DNA of 64,000 nucleotides from Shinella sp. CPCC 101442 (GTDB taxonomy: Bacteria > Pseudomonadota > Alphaproteobacteria > Rhizobiales > Rhizobiaceae). The notes beneath the pieces were generated by a model that saw only the letters and a list, made by a program, of their open reading frames with translations, was not told the origin of the DNA and did no database searches. The DNA lies in contig NZ_JALIQS010000004.1 of NCBI RefSeq assembly GCF_024704725.1, positions 597,741 through 661,740 on the forward strand, written 5' to 3'. The position numbers were made by a program, and so were the translations under genes. This document shows, piece by piece, positions 1 through 10,104 of this stretch; positions within the stretch are counted from its first letter, which is position 1; every line of letters begins with the position of its first letter.

Positions 1-597
1 CGAGTCACCGGCCCCGAAATCGAAAAACTCATCCAGCTTCTGGCCAAGGTGCCGGGCCTCGGGCCGCGCTCGGCGCGGCGCGCCGCGCTCCATCTCGTCA
101 AGAAGAAGGACCAGCTGCTTGGCCCGCTCGCCGAAGCGATGGGCGAGGCGCATCGCAAGGTGCGCATCTGCTCGTGCTGCGGCAATGTCGACACGAGCGA
201 TCCCTGCACGGTCTGCACGGACGTGCGCCGTGACCACACGATGATCATCGTCGTCGAGGACGTTTCCGACCTCTGGGCGCTGGAGCGCGCCGGCGCCATG
301 AACGCCGCCTATCATGTGCTCGGCGGCACGCTGTCGCCGCTCGACGGCGTCGGTCCTGACGATCTCAACATCCGCGGCCTCGTCGACCGGGTGGCCAAGG
401 GCGGCGTGCGGGAATTGATCATCGCCGTCAATGCCACCGTCGAGGGTCAGACGACGGCGCATTACATCACCGACCAGCTTGCGGGCCTCGACGTGAAGAT
501 CACGCGGCTTGCCCATGGCGTGCCCGTCGGCGGCGAGCTCGATTATCTCGACGAAGGCACGTTGACGGCCGCGCTCCGCGCCCGAACCGCAATCTGA
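1..597 (+). CDS. recR: Recombination mediator RecR (5' truncated)
   Basis: RecR works with RecF and RecO in loading RecA onto gapped DNA. The frame is open from base 1 and the residues before the first internal GTG ([17 protein letters not shown]) match the normal RecR N-terminus, so only about three codons, including the start, lie outside the window; the full protein would be about 201 aa. Visible parts are the helix-hairpin-helix region ([15 protein letters not shown]), a four-cysteine zinc motif (CSCC...DPCTVC, about residues 60-75) and a Toprim domain opening with [15 protein letters not shown]. The stop is followed at once by the ribosome binding site of the transglycosylase gene. In most bacteria recR follows dnaX and ybaB, which would lie just upstream. 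Recognition is secure. Confidence 0.97.
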   Translation, partial: RVTGPEIEKLIQLLAKVPGLGPRSARRAALHLVKKKDQLLGPLAEAMGEAHRKVRICSCCGNVDTSDPCTVCTDVRRDHTMIIVVEDVSDLWALERAGAMNAAYHVLGGTLSPLDGVGPDDLNIRGLVDRVAKGGVRELIIAVNATVEGQTTAHYITDQLAGLDVKITRLAHGVPVGGELDYLDEGTLTAALRARTAI

Positions 598-609
598 AGG
601 AGACCGATC

Positions 610-1863
610 TTGAGCATTCGCAAAGCCTTCAAGGCCTCCGTCGGCATAGCGCTGTTTTCCCTCGCTCTCGCGCTGCCGGCAGCGGCCGCGTCCAAGGCCG
701 AGGTAGAAAAAATGTTCCGCGCCTGGATCGACAAGGATCTCTGGCCGGCGGCTCAGAAAACCGGCGTCAGCGAAAAGACTTTTCGCGCGGCTATGGAGGG
801 CGTAACGCTCAACTGGGACCTGCCCGATCTCGTGCCGCCGGGCTCCAAGCCGAAGAAGGAGCAGGCGCAGAGCCAGGCGGAGTTTTCCTCGCCCGGCGCC
901 TATTTTTCGGAAAAGCGCTTGCAGGGGCTGGCGGGAACGGGTCGTGGTCTTGCCAAGACCCACGCATCGACGCTGCGCAAGATCGAGCAGAGGTTCGGCG
1001 TTCCCGGCGAGATCGTCGTTGCCGTCTGGGGCCGTGAATCCGGTTTCGGCAGCGCGAAGATCCCCTATTCGGCGGTCGAGGTGCTCGCGACAAAGGCCTT
1101 CATGTCGACGCGCAAGGATCTCTTCCGCAAGGAGCTGATCGCCGCGCTGCACATCGTCGATGGTGGTGACCGGACGGTGGCGCAACTGAAGGGCTCCTGG
1201 GCCGGCGCGCTCGGCCAGCCGCAGTTCATGCCGACCAGCTACCTGCAATATGCCGTCGATTTCGATGGTGATGGCGTGCGCGACATCTGGGGTTCGGTGC
1301 CGGACAGTCTTGCCTCCATCGCCAATTACCTCGCGAAAAAGGGTTGGCAGGCCGGCCGTGGCTGGGGCTACGAGGTCTCCATTCCCTCGGGCGTTTCCTG
1401 TGCGCAGGAAGGGCCTGATCTCGCCAAGCCGATCTCGGCCTGGGCATCGACGGGTATCACGCGTATTTCCGGCAAGGGCTTTCCGGGCAGCGAGAGCAAG
1501 GCCTCCGGCATGATGCTCGTTCCGGCCGGTACGCATGGGCCGGAATTCATCGTCACGCCGAATTTCTACGTGCTGAAGGAATACAACAACTCCGACCTCT
1601 ACGCGCTCTTCCTGGGCAATCTCGCTGACCGTATCGCCTATGGCAGCGGGCCGTTCCAGGGGGCTTGGGGCGATGTCGGAAAGATGCTGCGCTCGGATGT
1701 GCTCGCCATGCAGAAGGCACTGGTCGCCAAGGGTTACGATGTCGGCAAGGTCGATGGCCTGCCGGGCTACAAGACCCGCCGCTCGCTGGGCGACTGGCAG
1801 GCCAAAAGCGGCCTTGCGCCGACGTGCTATCCGGATGCATCGCTGAAATCCAAGCTGCGGTAG
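610..1863 (+). CDS. Lytic murein transglycosylase (MltB/SLT_2 family) with peptidoglycan-binding domain
   Basis: A periplasmic enzyme that cleaves the MurNAc-GlcNAc bond of peptidoglycan with formation of 1,6-anhydro ends. The 417 aa product has a signal peptide (about residues 1-26, ending LPAAAA), an MltB-like catalytic domain containing AVWGRESGFG with the presumed catalytic Glu, a GALGQPQFMPTSYLQYAVDFDGDG motif typical of the family, and a C-terminal peptidoglycan-binding repeat (about 355-417: LRSDVLAMQKAL...GLPGYKTRRSL). The start is TTG at 610, chosen because AAGGAG lies at 597-602 with seven-base spacing and the signal peptide starts there. It lies 12 bp after recR and is probably co-transcribed. 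No lipobox is seen, so it is likely soluble. Confidence 0.93.
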   Translation: MSIRKAFKASVGIALFSLALALPAAAASKAEVEKMFRAWIDKDLWPAAQKTGVSEKTFRAAMEGVTLNWDLPDLVPPGSKPKKEQAQSQAEFSSPGAYFSEKRLQGLAGTGRGLAKTHASTLRKIEQRFGVPGEIVVAVWGRESGFGSAKIPYSAVEVLATKAFMSTRKDLFRKELIAALHIVDGGDRTVAQLKGSWAGALGQPQFMPTSYLQYAVDFDGDGVRDIWGSVPDSLASIANYLAKKGWQAGRGWGYEVSIPSGVSCAQEGPDLAKPISAWASTGITRISGKGFPGSESKASGMMLVPAGTHGPEFIVTPNFYVLKEYNNSDLYALFLGNLADRIAYGSGPFQGAWGDVGKMLRSDVLAMQKALVAKGYDVGKVDGLPGYKTRRSLGDWQAKSGLAPTCYPDASLKSKLR

Positions 1864-1875
1864 GCGCTCTGTCGC

Positions 1876-3504
1876 TCAGTGCATATCCATCTGCCGCTTG
1901 AAGCGTTCGTATTCATGCGGAACGATGGTCTGGCGTTCGATCATGCGGTGCACGCGCGGATCTTCGGCTCCACTGTGCAACTGGCGTAGTTTCTCGCCGT
2001 TTGCCGCATCCGCATGGGTGCGGCGCTGGTTGTGGCGAACATATTCCACCCAGGTCGGCACGTGGTAGGTCTCGGTCCAGATCGTCGGGTTTTCGAGATC
2101 GCGCATCAGCGCCCATTGTCCGGCGCCATCGCGGATGCGGATGCGCCGCCGCTCGGTCATCGTCTCCAGGAACTCCGGAATATCCGCTTCGGCGATCTCG
2201 TAGTCGATCAGAATGACGATCGGGCCGCTGCGTGGTTTCAGGTCGAGTGGCAGGTCGGGTTCGCTGAAACGGTTGAGCGGGTCGACATTGAGGCTCTGCA
2301 GTTCGGGAAGGGCATAGCGCAGGCCAAGCGCGGCGCCGGCGATCATCGCGACCGCCGAAGCCAGCAAGGCGGCCTCCGCGCCGTGCGTATCGGCGGTCGT
2401 GCCCCAGATCCAGCTGCCGGCCGCGATACCGCCGAAAGTGGTGGTCTGGTAGAGCGAGAGCGCCCGGGCGACGACCCAGCGCGGGGTGGAAAGCTGCACC
2501 GTCGTGTTGAACAGCGAGAGCGCCATGACCCAGGAGGCCCCGGCGATGAGCAGGACTGCGCCCGTCAGCGCCGCCGAGGTGCTGGTCGCCGCGACCGTCG
2601 CGCTGATGGCAAAGCCGGTGAAGGCCATGCGGGCGATGGTTTCGCTGTTGAAACGCTCGCGCAGCCTCTCGTTCATCAAGGCCCCGCCGATGGCGCCTAG
2701 CCCGAAACAGCCGAGCAGGATGCCGAAGGTGAGCGGTCCGCCGTTCACCAGGTCGCGGGCGATCAGCGGCAGAAGCGACAGGATCGAACTCGTCGCAAGA
2801 CCGAAGGCGAAGCCGCGCAGCAGCACCTTGCCGATATTCGGCGACATCGAGACGTAGCGCAGGCCGGCCGAGACCGCGCGGCCGAAATCTTCGCGTGGAA
2901 GCGTGCGCGTCGACAGATTGGGCTTCCAGCGGAAGAGGGTGAAGAAAAGGGCGAAGTAGCTGCAAGCATTGACGGCAAAGGCCGCGGCCGCACCCGCCGT
3001 GGCGACGATGACGCCGCCGATGGCGGGGCCGACGCTGCGGGTGATGTTGAAGCCCATGCTGTTGAGCGACACGGCGGCCGGCAGGTCCTCGCGCGGCACC
3101 ATGTCGCCGACGGACGCCTGCCAGGCCGGGTTGTTCAGCGCCGTGCCACAGCCGATGAGGAAGGTAAAGGTCAAAAGCAGCCAGGGCGTGATCAGCCCGT
3201 ACCACGCGCAAAGCGTGAGCGTGACCGAGACGACGAACATGAAACACTGCGCCGTCAGCATGAGCCTGCGCCGGTCGAAATTGTCGGCAAGCGCGCCGGC
3301 GGCCACCGAGAACAGCATGATCGGCAGCGAGGTGGAGGCCTGCACCAGCGCCACCATGTTGGCGGAGGACGAGATGGAGGCCATCATCCACGCCGCGCCG
3401 ACGGACTGGATGAGCCCGCCGAAATTGGAGATCAGGCTTGCCGCCCAGATCACCCGAAAGGTTTCGTTTCGGAAGGGAGCGAGGGGGGATTTCCGGTCCG
3501 GCAC
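1876..3504 (-). CDS. MFS transporter, MFS_3 (enterobactin-exporter-like) family with C-terminal soluble domain
   Basis: Predicted inner-membrane proton-driven exporter. About 400 N-terminal residues contain 12 hydrophobic segments (NETFRVIWAASLISNFGG opens the first), followed by a soluble tail of about 120 residues (starting near IVILIDYEIAEADIPEFLETM) which is typical of the MFS_3 subgroup and recalls antibiotic-monooxygenase-like ferredoxin folds. The open frame extends to 3594, but the residues upstream of GTG 3504 (VPDRKSPLAPF) do not look like transporter sequence, so I place the start at 3504 (542 aa); this is uncertain. Convergent with the transglycosylase gene, whose stop is 12 bp away. 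The substrate cannot be told from sequence. Confidence 0.85.
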   Translation of the reverse strand: MPDRKSPLAPFRNETFRVIWAASLISNFGGLIQSVGAAWMMASISSSANMVALVQASTSLPIMLFSVAAGALADNFDRRRLMLTAQCFMFVVSVTLTLCAWYGLITPWLLLTFTFLIGCGTALNNPAWQASVGDMVPREDLPAAVSLNSMGFNITRSVGPAIGGVIVATAGAAAAFAVNACSYFALFFTLFRWKPNLSTRTLPREDFGRAVSAGLRYVSMSPNIGKVLLRGFAFGLATSSILSLLPLIARDLVNGGPLTFGILLGCFGLGAIGGALMNERLRERFNSETIARMAFTGFAISATVAATSTSAALTGAVLLIAGASWVMALSLFNTTVQLSTPRWVVARALSLYQTTTFGGIAAGSWIWGTTADTHGAEAALLASAVAMIAGAALGLRYALPELQSLNVDPLNRFSEPDLPLDLKPRSGPIVILIDYEIAEADIPEFLETMTERRRIRIRDGAGQWALMRDLENPTIWTETYHVPTWVEYVRHNQRRTHADAANGEKLRQLHSGAEDPRVHRMIERQTIVPHEYERFKRQMDMH

Positions 3505-3615
3505 GATGGGGCACTCATTCTCGACGCAGCGACACCTGCAATCTAGTCCATCGGTGAAAAGCGGCAAGGCGATGACGGCAAATACGTTGCCCACAGACGC
3601 CTTTCAGGGCCGAAC

Positions 3616-3644
3616 TTGCAATTGTGACGGATACGGTCTATATC
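3616..3644 (+). promoter_or_regulatory. Candidate sigma-70-type promoter of the rimP operon leader
   Basis: TTGCAA at 3616-3621 and TATATC at 3639-3644 are separated by 17 bp, a good match to a housekeeping -35/-10 pair in an otherwise GC-rich region. The start point would be near 3651, about 20 bases before a terminator-like hairpin and 100 bases before rimP. No experimental support is visible. Confidence 0.5.
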
Positions 3645-3671
3645 ACCATCAAATTCTTGATCGTCAGATGG

Positions 3672-3702
3672 AGAGTGGGCCCGCAAGGACCCGCTCTTTT
3701 TT
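3672..3702 (+). terminator. Terminator-like hairpin in the leader upstream of rimP (possible attenuator or sRNA end)
   Basis: Arms 3672-3682 and 3687-3697 form an 11-position stem with one T-G wobble and one C-A mismatch, closed by a GCAA tetraloop and followed by a T run to 3702. Nothing is coded on the plus strand upstream of it except a promoter-like sequence, so the hairpin either ends a very short RNA or acts as an attenuator of rimP-nusA-infB. Confidence 0.7.
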
Positions 3703-3750
3703 GTTGCCGCGATCAGGTGCATGATAACGACTATCCCGGGAGGGCATGTC

Positions 3751-4368
3751 ATGTCCGACACGAGTGAGACAGAAACTGTGGCGATCGAGCCGCGCCTGAT
3801 CGTCGAAACCGGCCTCGACCGCCGCGTCGCCGACATCATCGAGCCTTCGATCGAGCAGATCGGCTACCAGCTGGTGCGCGTGCGTCTTTCGGCGCAGAAC
3901 GGCGCCACGCTGCAGATCATGTGCGAGCGCCCCGACGGCACCATGACCGTCGAGGACTGCGAGAAGGTCTCTATGGCCGTGTCGCCGGTGCTCGACGTTG
4001 AGGATCCGATCGACAAGGCGTATCATCTCGAAGTGTCGTCGCCCGGCATCGATCGGCCGATGGTGCGCAAGTCGGACTTTTCGCGCTGGACCGGTCATCT
4101 CCTGAAGTGCGAGACCTCGATCCTTGTCGAGAGCCGCAAGCGCTTCCGCGGCAAGATCGTCGCTGCCGACGAAAACGGCTTCACGCTGGAACGCGACCAG
4201 CCCGCCGCCGGCGAGGAGCCGACGGTCGTCATTCCCTTCACGGCGCTTGCCGAGGGCCGGCTGATCCTGACCGACGAACTGATCCGCGATGCGCTGGCCG
4301 CCGACAAGAAGGCGAAGGCCGCGCAGGCCGCCAACCAGAACGACGAAGACGGCGGCGACGAAGAGTAA
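3751..4368 (+). CDS. rimP: Ribosome maturation factor RimP
   Basis: RimP assists 30S subunit assembly. The 205 aa product has the alpha/beta N-terminal domain ([23 protein letters not shown]) and the SSPGIDRPM motif characteristic of RimP, then an Sm-like C-terminal domain and an acidic, lysine-rich tail. The frame is open from ATG 3721, but ATG 3751 is preferred: GGGAGG at 3738-3743 is seven bases upstream and the N-terminus MSDTSETE resembles rhizobial RimP. It heads the conserved rimP-nusA-ylxR-infB order, with a 116 bp gap before nusA. Confidence 0.95.
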   Translation: MSDTSETETVAIEPRLIVETGLDRRVADIIEPSIEQIGYQLVRVRLSAQNGATLQIMCERPDGTMTVEDCEKVSMAVSPVLDVEDPIDKAYHLEVSSPGIDRPMVRKSDFSRWTGHLLKCETSILVESRKRFRGKIVAADENGFTLERDQPAAGEEPTVVIPFTALAEGRLILTDELIRDALAADKKAKAAQAANQNDEDGGDEE

Positions 4369-4484
4369 GCGAGTGAGTGCGTTTCGCCCAGGGTGGCGGA
4401 GCGGAGAGGACGGAACCGGAGCGGCCAAACCGCTCCTGACAGGCCGGCGACAAAACCCCGGCCCGACCATGGAGACCTGAGACA

Positions 4485-6083
4485 ATGGCAGTCAGTGCGA
4501 ACCGGCTTGAGCTTCTGCAGATCGCGGATGCCGTGGCCCGTGAAAAGGTCATCGACCGCGAGATCGTGCTTGCCGCGATGGCCGACGCCATCCAGAAGGC
4601 AGCCCGCTCGCGTTACGGCACGGAATCCAACATCCGCGCCGACATCAATTCCAAGACCGGCGAAATCCGCCTCCAGCGCCTGCTGGAAGTCGTCGAGAAA
4701 GCCGAAGACTATTCGACCCAGATTCCGCTGGAGCTTGCCCGCGACCGCAACCCGGACGCCAAGCTCGGCGACTTCATCGCCGATCCGCTGCCGCCGATGG
4801 ATTTCGGCCGCATCGCCGCCCAGTCGGCCAAGCAGGTCATCGTGCAGAAGGTGCGCGAAGCCGAGCGTGACCGCCAGTTCGACGAATACAAGGATCGTAT
4901 CGGCGAAATCGTCAACGGCACGGTCAAGCGCGTCGAATACGGCAACGTCATCGTCGATCTCGGCCGTGGCGAAGGCATCATCCGTCGCGACGAGATGATC
5001 CCGCGTGAAAACATGCGCTACGGCGACCGCGTTCGCGCCTTCGTCTACGACGTGCGCCGCGAGCAGCGCGGCCCGCAGATCTTCTTGTCGCGTACCCATC
5101 CGCAGTTCATGGTGAAGCTGTTCACCATGGAAGTGCCGGAAATCTACGACGGCGTCATCCAGATCAAGTCCGTCGCCCGTGATCCGGGTTCGCGCGCCAA
5201 GATCGCCGTCATCTCGAACGATAGCTCGATCGATCCGGTCGGCGCCTGCGTCGGTATGCGCGGTTCGCGCGTCCAGGCCGTCGTCGGCGAATTGCAGGGC
5301 GAAAAGATCGACATCATTCCGTGGTCGCAGGATCCGGCGTCGTTCATCGTCAACGCGCTTCAGCCGGCGGAAGTCGCCAAGGTCGTTCTCGACGAGGATG
5401 CCGAGCGCATCGAAGTCGTGGTTCCCGATGAGCAGCTGTCGCTCGCCATCGGCCGTCGCGGCCAGAACGTTCGCCTCGCTTCGCAGCTGACCGGCTGGGA
5501 TATCGACATCCTGACGGAAGCCGAAGAGTCCGAGCGTCGCCAGAAGGAATTCAACGAGCGCACCGCGCTCTTCATGGACTCCCTCGACGTCGACGAGATG
5601 GTCGGTCAGGTTCTCGCGTCCGAAGGCTTCGCCGCCGTGGAAGAGCTTGCCTATGTCGATCTCGACGAAATCGCCTCGATCGATGGTTTCGATGAGGATA
5701 CGGCCCAGGAACTCCAGACCCGTGCCCGCGAGCATCTCGATCGCCTCGAAGCGGCGATGGATGCCAAGCGCAAGGAACTCGGCGTTTCCGACGACCTGCG
5801 CCAGATCGACGGTCTGACGAGCCAGATGCTCGTTGCACTCGGCGAAGACGGCATCAAGACGATGGAAGACTTTGCAGGCTGCGCCGCTGACGACCTCGTC
5901 GGCTGGTCGGAGCGCAAGGACGGCGAGACGAAGAAGTTCGAAGGCCTGTTCTCGAAGTTCGAGGTTTCCCGCGCAGAAGCCGAAGCCATGGTCGTTCAGG
6001 CCCGCCTTGCGGCCGGCTGGATCACGGAAGCGGACCTGGTAAAGGAAGAACCGGTCGTCGAAGGCGGTGAAGAGGACGCCTGA
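4485..6083 (+). CDS. nusA: Transcription termination/antitermination factor NusA
   Basis: NusA binds RNA polymerase and nascent RNA and modulates pausing, termination and antitermination. The 532 aa product shows the N-terminal polymerase-binding domain ([17 protein letters not shown]), an S1 domain ([25 protein letters not shown], about 135-200), and KH domains ([21 protein letters not shown] and [19 protein letters not shown], about 230-345). The C-terminal part carries acidic helix-hairpin-helix-like repeats (about 365-530), as in other alphaproteobacterial NusA. Length and context are normal. In other bacteria NusA autoregulates this operon; the hairpin near 3680 would be a suitable target. 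Confidence 0.98.
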   Translation: MAVSANRLELLQIADAVAREKVIDREIVLAAMADAIQKAARSRYGTESNIRADINSKTGEIRLQRLLEVVEKAEDYSTQIPLELARDRNPDAKLGDFIADPLPPMDFGRIAAQSAKQVIVQKVREAERDRQFDEYKDRIGEIVNGTVKRVEYGNVIVDLGRGEGIIRRDEMIPRENMRYGDRVRAFVYDVRREQRGPQIFLSRTHPQFMVKLFTMEVPEIYDGVIQIKSVARDPGSRAKIAVISNDSSIDPVGACVGMRGSRVQAVVGELQGEKIDIIPWSQDPASFIVNALQPAEVAKVVLDEDAERIEVVVPDEQLSLAIGRRGQNVRLASQLTGWDIDILTEAEESERRQKEFNERTALFMDSLDVDEMVGQVLASEGFAAVEELAYVDLDEIASIDGFDEDTAQELQTRAREHLDRLEAAMDAKRKELGVSDDLRQIDGLTSQMLVALGEDGIKTMEDFAGCAADDLVGWSERKDGETKKFEGLFSKFEVSRAEAEAMVVQARLAAGWITEADLVKEEPVVEGGEEDA

Positions 6084-6158
6084 CCGGCGTCCCCTGAGGT
6101 TGGACATGCCGTTGGCTGATGTGCTCAGCGGTTTGCGTTGGCAAGAGCGGAAACCTAT

Positions 6159-6815
6159 ATGGGCAAGAAGGACGAGGACGGCGTGAACGACCGCATGTGC
6201 ATCGTGACGCGCGAAAAGGGCGAGGCGGATGATTTGATCCGCTTCGTCGCAGGTCCCGACGGAAGCGTCGTGCCGGACCTGAAGCGTCAACTCCCCGGAC
6301 GCGGATGCTGGGTAAAGGCCGAACGGGCGATCGTCGACAAGGCGGTCGCCAAGAAGCTTTTCGGGCGTGCGCTGAAGACGGAGGCGAAAGCCGGGCCGGA
6401 ACTTGGTGCCGAGGTGGACAGGCTGATCGCCGCCCAGCTCGGCGGCATGATGAACATGGCGCGCAAGGCGGGCCAGTTCATCACGGGCTCCTCGAAGGTC
6501 GACCAGGCAGTGCGTTCTTTGGCAGCCCTTGCGGTGTTCCATTCGACGGACGCGGCGGCCGACGGGGTGCGGAAAATAGACCAGGCGCGGAAGGCTGCGA
6601 GCTTTCTCACCGACGACGAAACGGAAATACGCTCCTTCAAGCTCTTTTCGGAGAGCGAATTGGAGGGCCTTTTGGGCCAGAATGCTTTTATCCATGCCGC
6701 AGCGCTTGCAGGGCAGGCGGGTGAGGGTGTAGTGAAGCGCGCAATCATGCTCGAGAAGTACCGGGGCGACAGCCAAATGATGGCACAAGGTGGCGCTGGC
6801 CAGACAAACCAATGA
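6159..6815 (+). CDS. YlxR (DUF448) RNA-binding protein with L7Ae-like C-terminal domain
   Basis: A probable RNA-binding protein found between nusA and infB in most bacteria. The N-terminal YlxR domain is clear (RMCIVTREKG...LIRFVAGPDG...KRQLPGRGCWV, residues about 12-60), with GRGCWV as its hallmark. The C-terminal half (NMARKAGQFITGSSKVDQAVRS) looks like a ribosomal L7Ae/L30e-like fold, the usual two-domain form in alphaproteobacteria. A TTG at 6138 is also in frame, but ATG 6159 has GAGCGGA about eight bases upstream and gives the expected N-terminus (218 aa). The precise role is unknown. Confidence 0.9.
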   Translation: MGKKDEDGVNDRMCIVTREKGEADDLIRFVAGPDGSVVPDLKRQLPGRGCWVKAERAIVDKAVAKKLFGRALKTEAKAGPELGAEVDRLIAAQLGGMMNMARKAGQFITGSSKVDQAVRSLAALAVFHSTDAAADGVRKIDQARKAASFLTDDETEIRSFKLFSESELEGLLGQNAFIHAAALAGQAGEGVVKRAIMLEKYRGDSQMMAQGGAGQTNQ

Positions 6816-6919
6816 CGCGGTTACCGGCATCCGGCCGGCCGCAATCGCATTGGATGAACACATTTGAACGACAGAGTCTGGTGATACGCATCCGGCTCTG
6901 ATCTTAGGAACGGAACGGA

Positions 6920-9610
6920 ATGACCGACAACGAAGACGACAAGACGACCAATGTGGCTGGCAAGAAGACCCTTAGCCTGAAGCCCTCGGGGGTTCAGCAG
7001 GGAACCGTGCGCCAGGACATGGGTCGTGGCCGCACCAAGGCCGTCGTGGTCGAGACCCGCACGAAGCGCCATTTCAGCCGCCCGGGTGAAGAACGCCAGG
7101 CATCGACGCCCGTCGCGCCGGTGCAGCGCCAGCCGGAACCGCAGCAGGCGCGTCCTGTGCAGCAGCCTTCGCGCCCTGTGCAGCAGCCTTCTCGTCCGGC
7201 GCACCAGCAGTCCTCCCGTCCGGTCGAACAGAACCGTCCGCGCGGCGTGGTGCTGAACCAGCTTTCGCCTGACGAAGTCGAGGCCCGTCGCCGCGCGCTT
7301 GCAGAAGCGCAGATCCGCGATGCCGCCGAAGCCCGCCAGCGCGCCGAGGACGAAGCCCGCCGCAAGGTCGAGGACGAAGCCCGCCGCATTGCCGAGGAAG
7401 AAGCACGCCTCGTGCGCGAGAAGGAAGAGGCAGAGCGCCGCGCCGTCGAGGCCGCCTCTCCCTCGCCCGTCGTGGAAGAGGTCGTGGCAAAGCCTGCCGC
7501 CGTCGCCGCTCCGGCAGCCGCCGAAGCCCGCCCGCAGCCGGCCCGCACGCCTTCGGCTCCCGCGCCGGCCGCCACGCCGGTCGCCGGCCGTGGCCGCCGC
7601 GAAAACGAAGAGGACGACGACAAGCGTCCGCGCAGTGGTGCTCCGGTAAACCGTGGCGCCGTCAAGCGTCCCGAACCGGCCAAGGCTCCCGCCCGTCCGA
7701 AGGCCGACGACGGCCGCCGTCAGGGTAAGCTCACGCTGACCACCGCCTCGACCGATGAGGACGCGACACAGCGTGGCCGTTCGCTCTCGGCCATGCGTCG
7801 CCGCCAGGAGAAGTTCAGGCGCAGCCAGATGCAGGAGACGCGCGAAAAGGTTATGCGCGAAGTCATCCTGCCGGAGACCATCACCATTCAGGAACTGTCG
7901 CAGCGCATGTCCGAACGCGCGGTCGACGTCATCAAGTACCTGATGAAGGAAGGGCAGATGATGAAGCCCGGCGATCTGATCGATGCCGACCTGGCTGAAA
8001 TCATCGCCGGCGAATTCGGCCATACCGTCAAGCGCGTTTCGGAATCCGACGTCGAAGAAGGCATCTTCAATGTCACCGACGATGCCGGCGATCTGGAATC
8101 GCGCCCGCCGATCGTGACCATCATGGGCCACGTCGACCACGGCAAGACCTCGCTGCTCGACGCCATCCGCAAGGCGAACGTGGTCGCTGGCGAAGCCGGC
8201 GGTATCACGCAGCACATCGGCGCCTACCAGGTCGAGCATAACGGTCACAAGATCACCTTCATCGACACCCCCGGCCACGCCGCGTTCACCGCCATGCGTG
8301 CCCGCGGTGCGCAGGCGACGGATATCGCGATCCTCGTGGTCGCGGCCGACGACAGCGTGATGCCGCAGACGATCGAGTCCATCAATCACGCCAAGGCGGC
8401 GGGTGTTCCGATCATCGTGGCGATCAACAAGATCGACAAGCACGAAGCCGACCCGCAGAAGGTGCGCAATCAGCTCCTCCAGCACGAGGTGTTCGTCGAA
8501 TCCATGGGCGGTGAAACGCTCGACGTGGAAGTGTCGGCCAAGAACCGCCTCAACCTCGACAAGCTGCTCGAAGCCGTTCTGCTGCAGGCCGAAATCCTCG
8601 ACCTCAAGGCGAACCCGGACCGTACGGCCGAGGGCGTCGTCGTCGAAGCCCAGCTCGATCGTGGCCGTGGTTCCGTTGCCACCGTTCTCGTCCAGACGGG
8701 TACGCTGAGGCCCGGCCAGATCATCGTGGCCGGCGATCAGTGGGGCCGTGTGCGCGCGCTCGTCAACGACAAAGGCGAACACGTCAAGGAAGCCGGCCCG
8801 TCCATGCCGGTCGAAATCCTCGGCCTGTCCGGTACCCCGGCCGCCGGCGACAAGTTCGCCGTGGTCGAAAACGAGAGCCGTGCCCGCGAGATTTCGGAAT
8901 ACCGCCAGCGCCTCGCCCGCGAAAAGCAGGTGGCACGCCAGGCCGGTTCGCGCGGTTCGCTCGAACAGATGATGAGCCAGTTGCAGAATACGGGCCTCAA
9001 GGAGTTCCCGCTGCTCATCAAGGGCGACGTGCAGGGCTCCATCGAAGCCATTGCCGGCGCGCTCGAAAAGCTCGGCACGGACGAAGTCCGCGCTCGCATC
9101 GTTCACTCCGGTGCCGGTGGCATCACGGAGTCGGACATCTCGCTTGCCGAAGCCTCGAACGCCGCCATCATCGGCTTCAACGTTCGTGCCAACGTACAGG
9201 CTCGTACGGCTGCCGAACGGGCCGGTCTCGAAATCCGCTACTACAACATCATCTACGATCTGGTGGATGACGTGAAGGCGGCGATGTCGGGTCTGCTCTC
9301 GCCGGAACGTCGCGAAACCTTCCTCGGCAATGCCGAAATCCTCGAGGTGTTCAACATCACGAAGGTCGGCAAGGTCGCAGGTTGCCGTGTCATCGAGGGC
9401 AAGGTCGAGCGTGGCGCCGGTGTGCGTCTCGTGCGCGACAACGTCGTCATCCACGAAGGCAAGCTCAAGACGCTCAAGCGCTTCAAGGACGAAGTCTCCG
9501 AAGTGCCGATGGGCCAGGAATGCGGCATGGCCTTCGAGAACTACGAGGACATCCGCGCCGGCGACACGATCGAGTGCTTCCGCGTGGAGCACATCACCCG
9601 CACGCTGTAA
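6920..9610 (+). CDS. infB: Translation initiation factor IF-2
   Basis: IF-2 is the GTPase that places initiator tRNA in the ribosomal P site. The 896 aa product begins with a long low-complexity region rich in Pro, Ala, Glu and Arg (residues about 45-270), including [13 protein letters not shown] repeats and an E/A/R-rich helix. An IF2_N-like segment follows ([24 protein letters not shown]), then the GTP-binding domain with GHVDHGKT (about 402-409), DTPGHAAF and NKID (about 502-505), and the C-terminal domains II-IV. It lies 104 bp after ylxR and is followed by a strong hairpin terminator. Confidence 0.98.
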   Translation: MTDNEDDKTTNVAGKKTLSLKPSGVQQGTVRQDMGRGRTKAVVVETRTKRHFSRPGEERQASTPVAPVQRQPEPQQARPVQQPSRPVQQPSRPAHQQSSRPVEQNRPRGVVLNQLSPDEVEARRRALAEAQIRDAAEARQRAEDEARRKVEDEARRIAEEEARLVREKEEAERRAVEAASPSPVVEEVVAKPAAVAAPAAAEARPQPARTPSAPAPAATPVAGRGRRENEEDDDKRPRSGAPVNRGAVKRPEPAKAPARPKADDGRRQGKLTLTTASTDEDATQRGRSLSAMRRRQEKFRRSQMQETREKVMREVILPETITIQELSQRMSERAVDVIKYLMKEGQMMKPGDLIDADLAEIIAGEFGHTVKRVSESDVEEGIFNVTDDAGDLESRPPIVTIMGHVDHGKTSLLDAIRKANVVAGEAGGITQHIGAYQVEHNGHKITFIDTPGHAAFTAMRARGAQATDIAILVVAADDSVMPQTIESINHAKAAGVPIIVAINKIDKHEADPQKVRNQLLQHEVFVESMGGETLDVEVSAKNRLNLDKLLEAVLLQAEILDLKANPDRTAEGVVVEAQLDRGRGSVATVLVQTGTLRPGQIIVAGDQWGRVRALVNDKGEHVKEAGPSMPVEILGLSGTPAAGDKFAVVENESRAREISEYRQRLAREKQVARQAGSRGSLEQMMSQLQNTGLKEFPLLIKGDVQGSIEAIAGALEKLGTDEVRARIVHSGAGGITESDISLAEASNAAIIGFNVRANVQARTAAERAGLEIRYYNIIYDLVDDVKAAMSGLLSPERRETFLGNAEILEVFNITKVGKVAGCRVIEGKVERGAGVRLVRDNVVIHEGKLKTLKRFKDEVSEVPMGQECGMAFENYEDIRAGDTIECFRVEHITRTL

Positions 9611-9632
9611 GCGTCCGGCGATCCCAATATCG

Positions 9633-9669
9633 TGCGAGCGCCGGACTGTTTCGGCGCTCGCATTTTTTT
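9633..9669 (+). terminator. Strong intrinsic terminator between infB and rbfA
   Basis: A perfect 11 bp stem (9633-9643 with 9652-9662), an eight-base loop, and seven T residues (9663-9669). It sits 22 bases after the infB stop and ends only 13 bases before the rbfA start codon, inside what is usually read as one operon. Confidence 0.88.
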
Positions 9670-9682
9670 GAAGGTGACGACC

Positions 9683-10093
9683 ATGGTAAGAGCAACAACC
9701 TCAGCACCGTCGCAACGCATGCTGCGCGTGGGCGAGCAGGTGCGCGCGGCGATCACCCAGGTTCTCCAGCGCGGCGAAGTGCGTGATCCCCTGATCGAGA
9801 AGACCGTGATTTCCATTTCGGAGGTCCGCATGTCGCCGGACCTGAAACATGCGACGGCCTATGTGACGCCGCTCGGCGTCAAGGATCATGACGTGGTGAT
9901 CGAGGCGCTGAACCGCAACGCGAAGTTCATCCGCGGCCGTATGGGCTCGCAGCTGCGGCAGATGAAATACATGCCGGACGTTCGCTTCCTCGACGATACG
10001 AGCTTCGACAATTACAAGAAGATCGACGAACTCCTGCGCTCGCCGGAAGTGTCGCGCGATCTCTCCGCCGATGACGGCGAAGACGACAAGTAA
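9683..10093 (+). CDS. rbfA: Ribosome-binding factor A
   Basis: RbfA is a cold-shock-related 30S maturation factor acting near the 5' end of 16S rRNA. The 136 aa product has the KH-like RbfA fold ([72 protein letters not shown]). The frame is open from 9632, but ATG 9683 with GAAGGTGAC just upstream gives the normal N-terminus and excludes the terminator hairpin from the gene. It is 11 bp upstream of truB and probably co-transcribed with it. The extreme C-terminus is acidic. Confidence 0.95.
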   Translation: MVRATTSAPSQRMLRVGEQVRAAITQVLQRGEVRDPLIEKTVISISEVRMSPDLKHATAYVTPLGVKDHDVVIEALNRNAKFIRGRMGSQLRQMKYMPDVRFLDDTSFDNYKKIDELLRSPEVSRDLSADDGEDDK

Positions 10094-10104
10094 TCAGGAT
10101 ACAG

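Noticed and set aside
4095-6863. 922-codon open frame antisense to rimP, nusA and ylxR
   Set aside because: Covers three real genes on the opposite strand; no coding signs of its own.
6821-9592. Very long open frame antisense to infB (923 codons)
   Set aside because: It mirrors a certain gene in GC-rich DNA, is His/Arg-rich in a pattern typical of antisense frames, and has no ribosome binding site.
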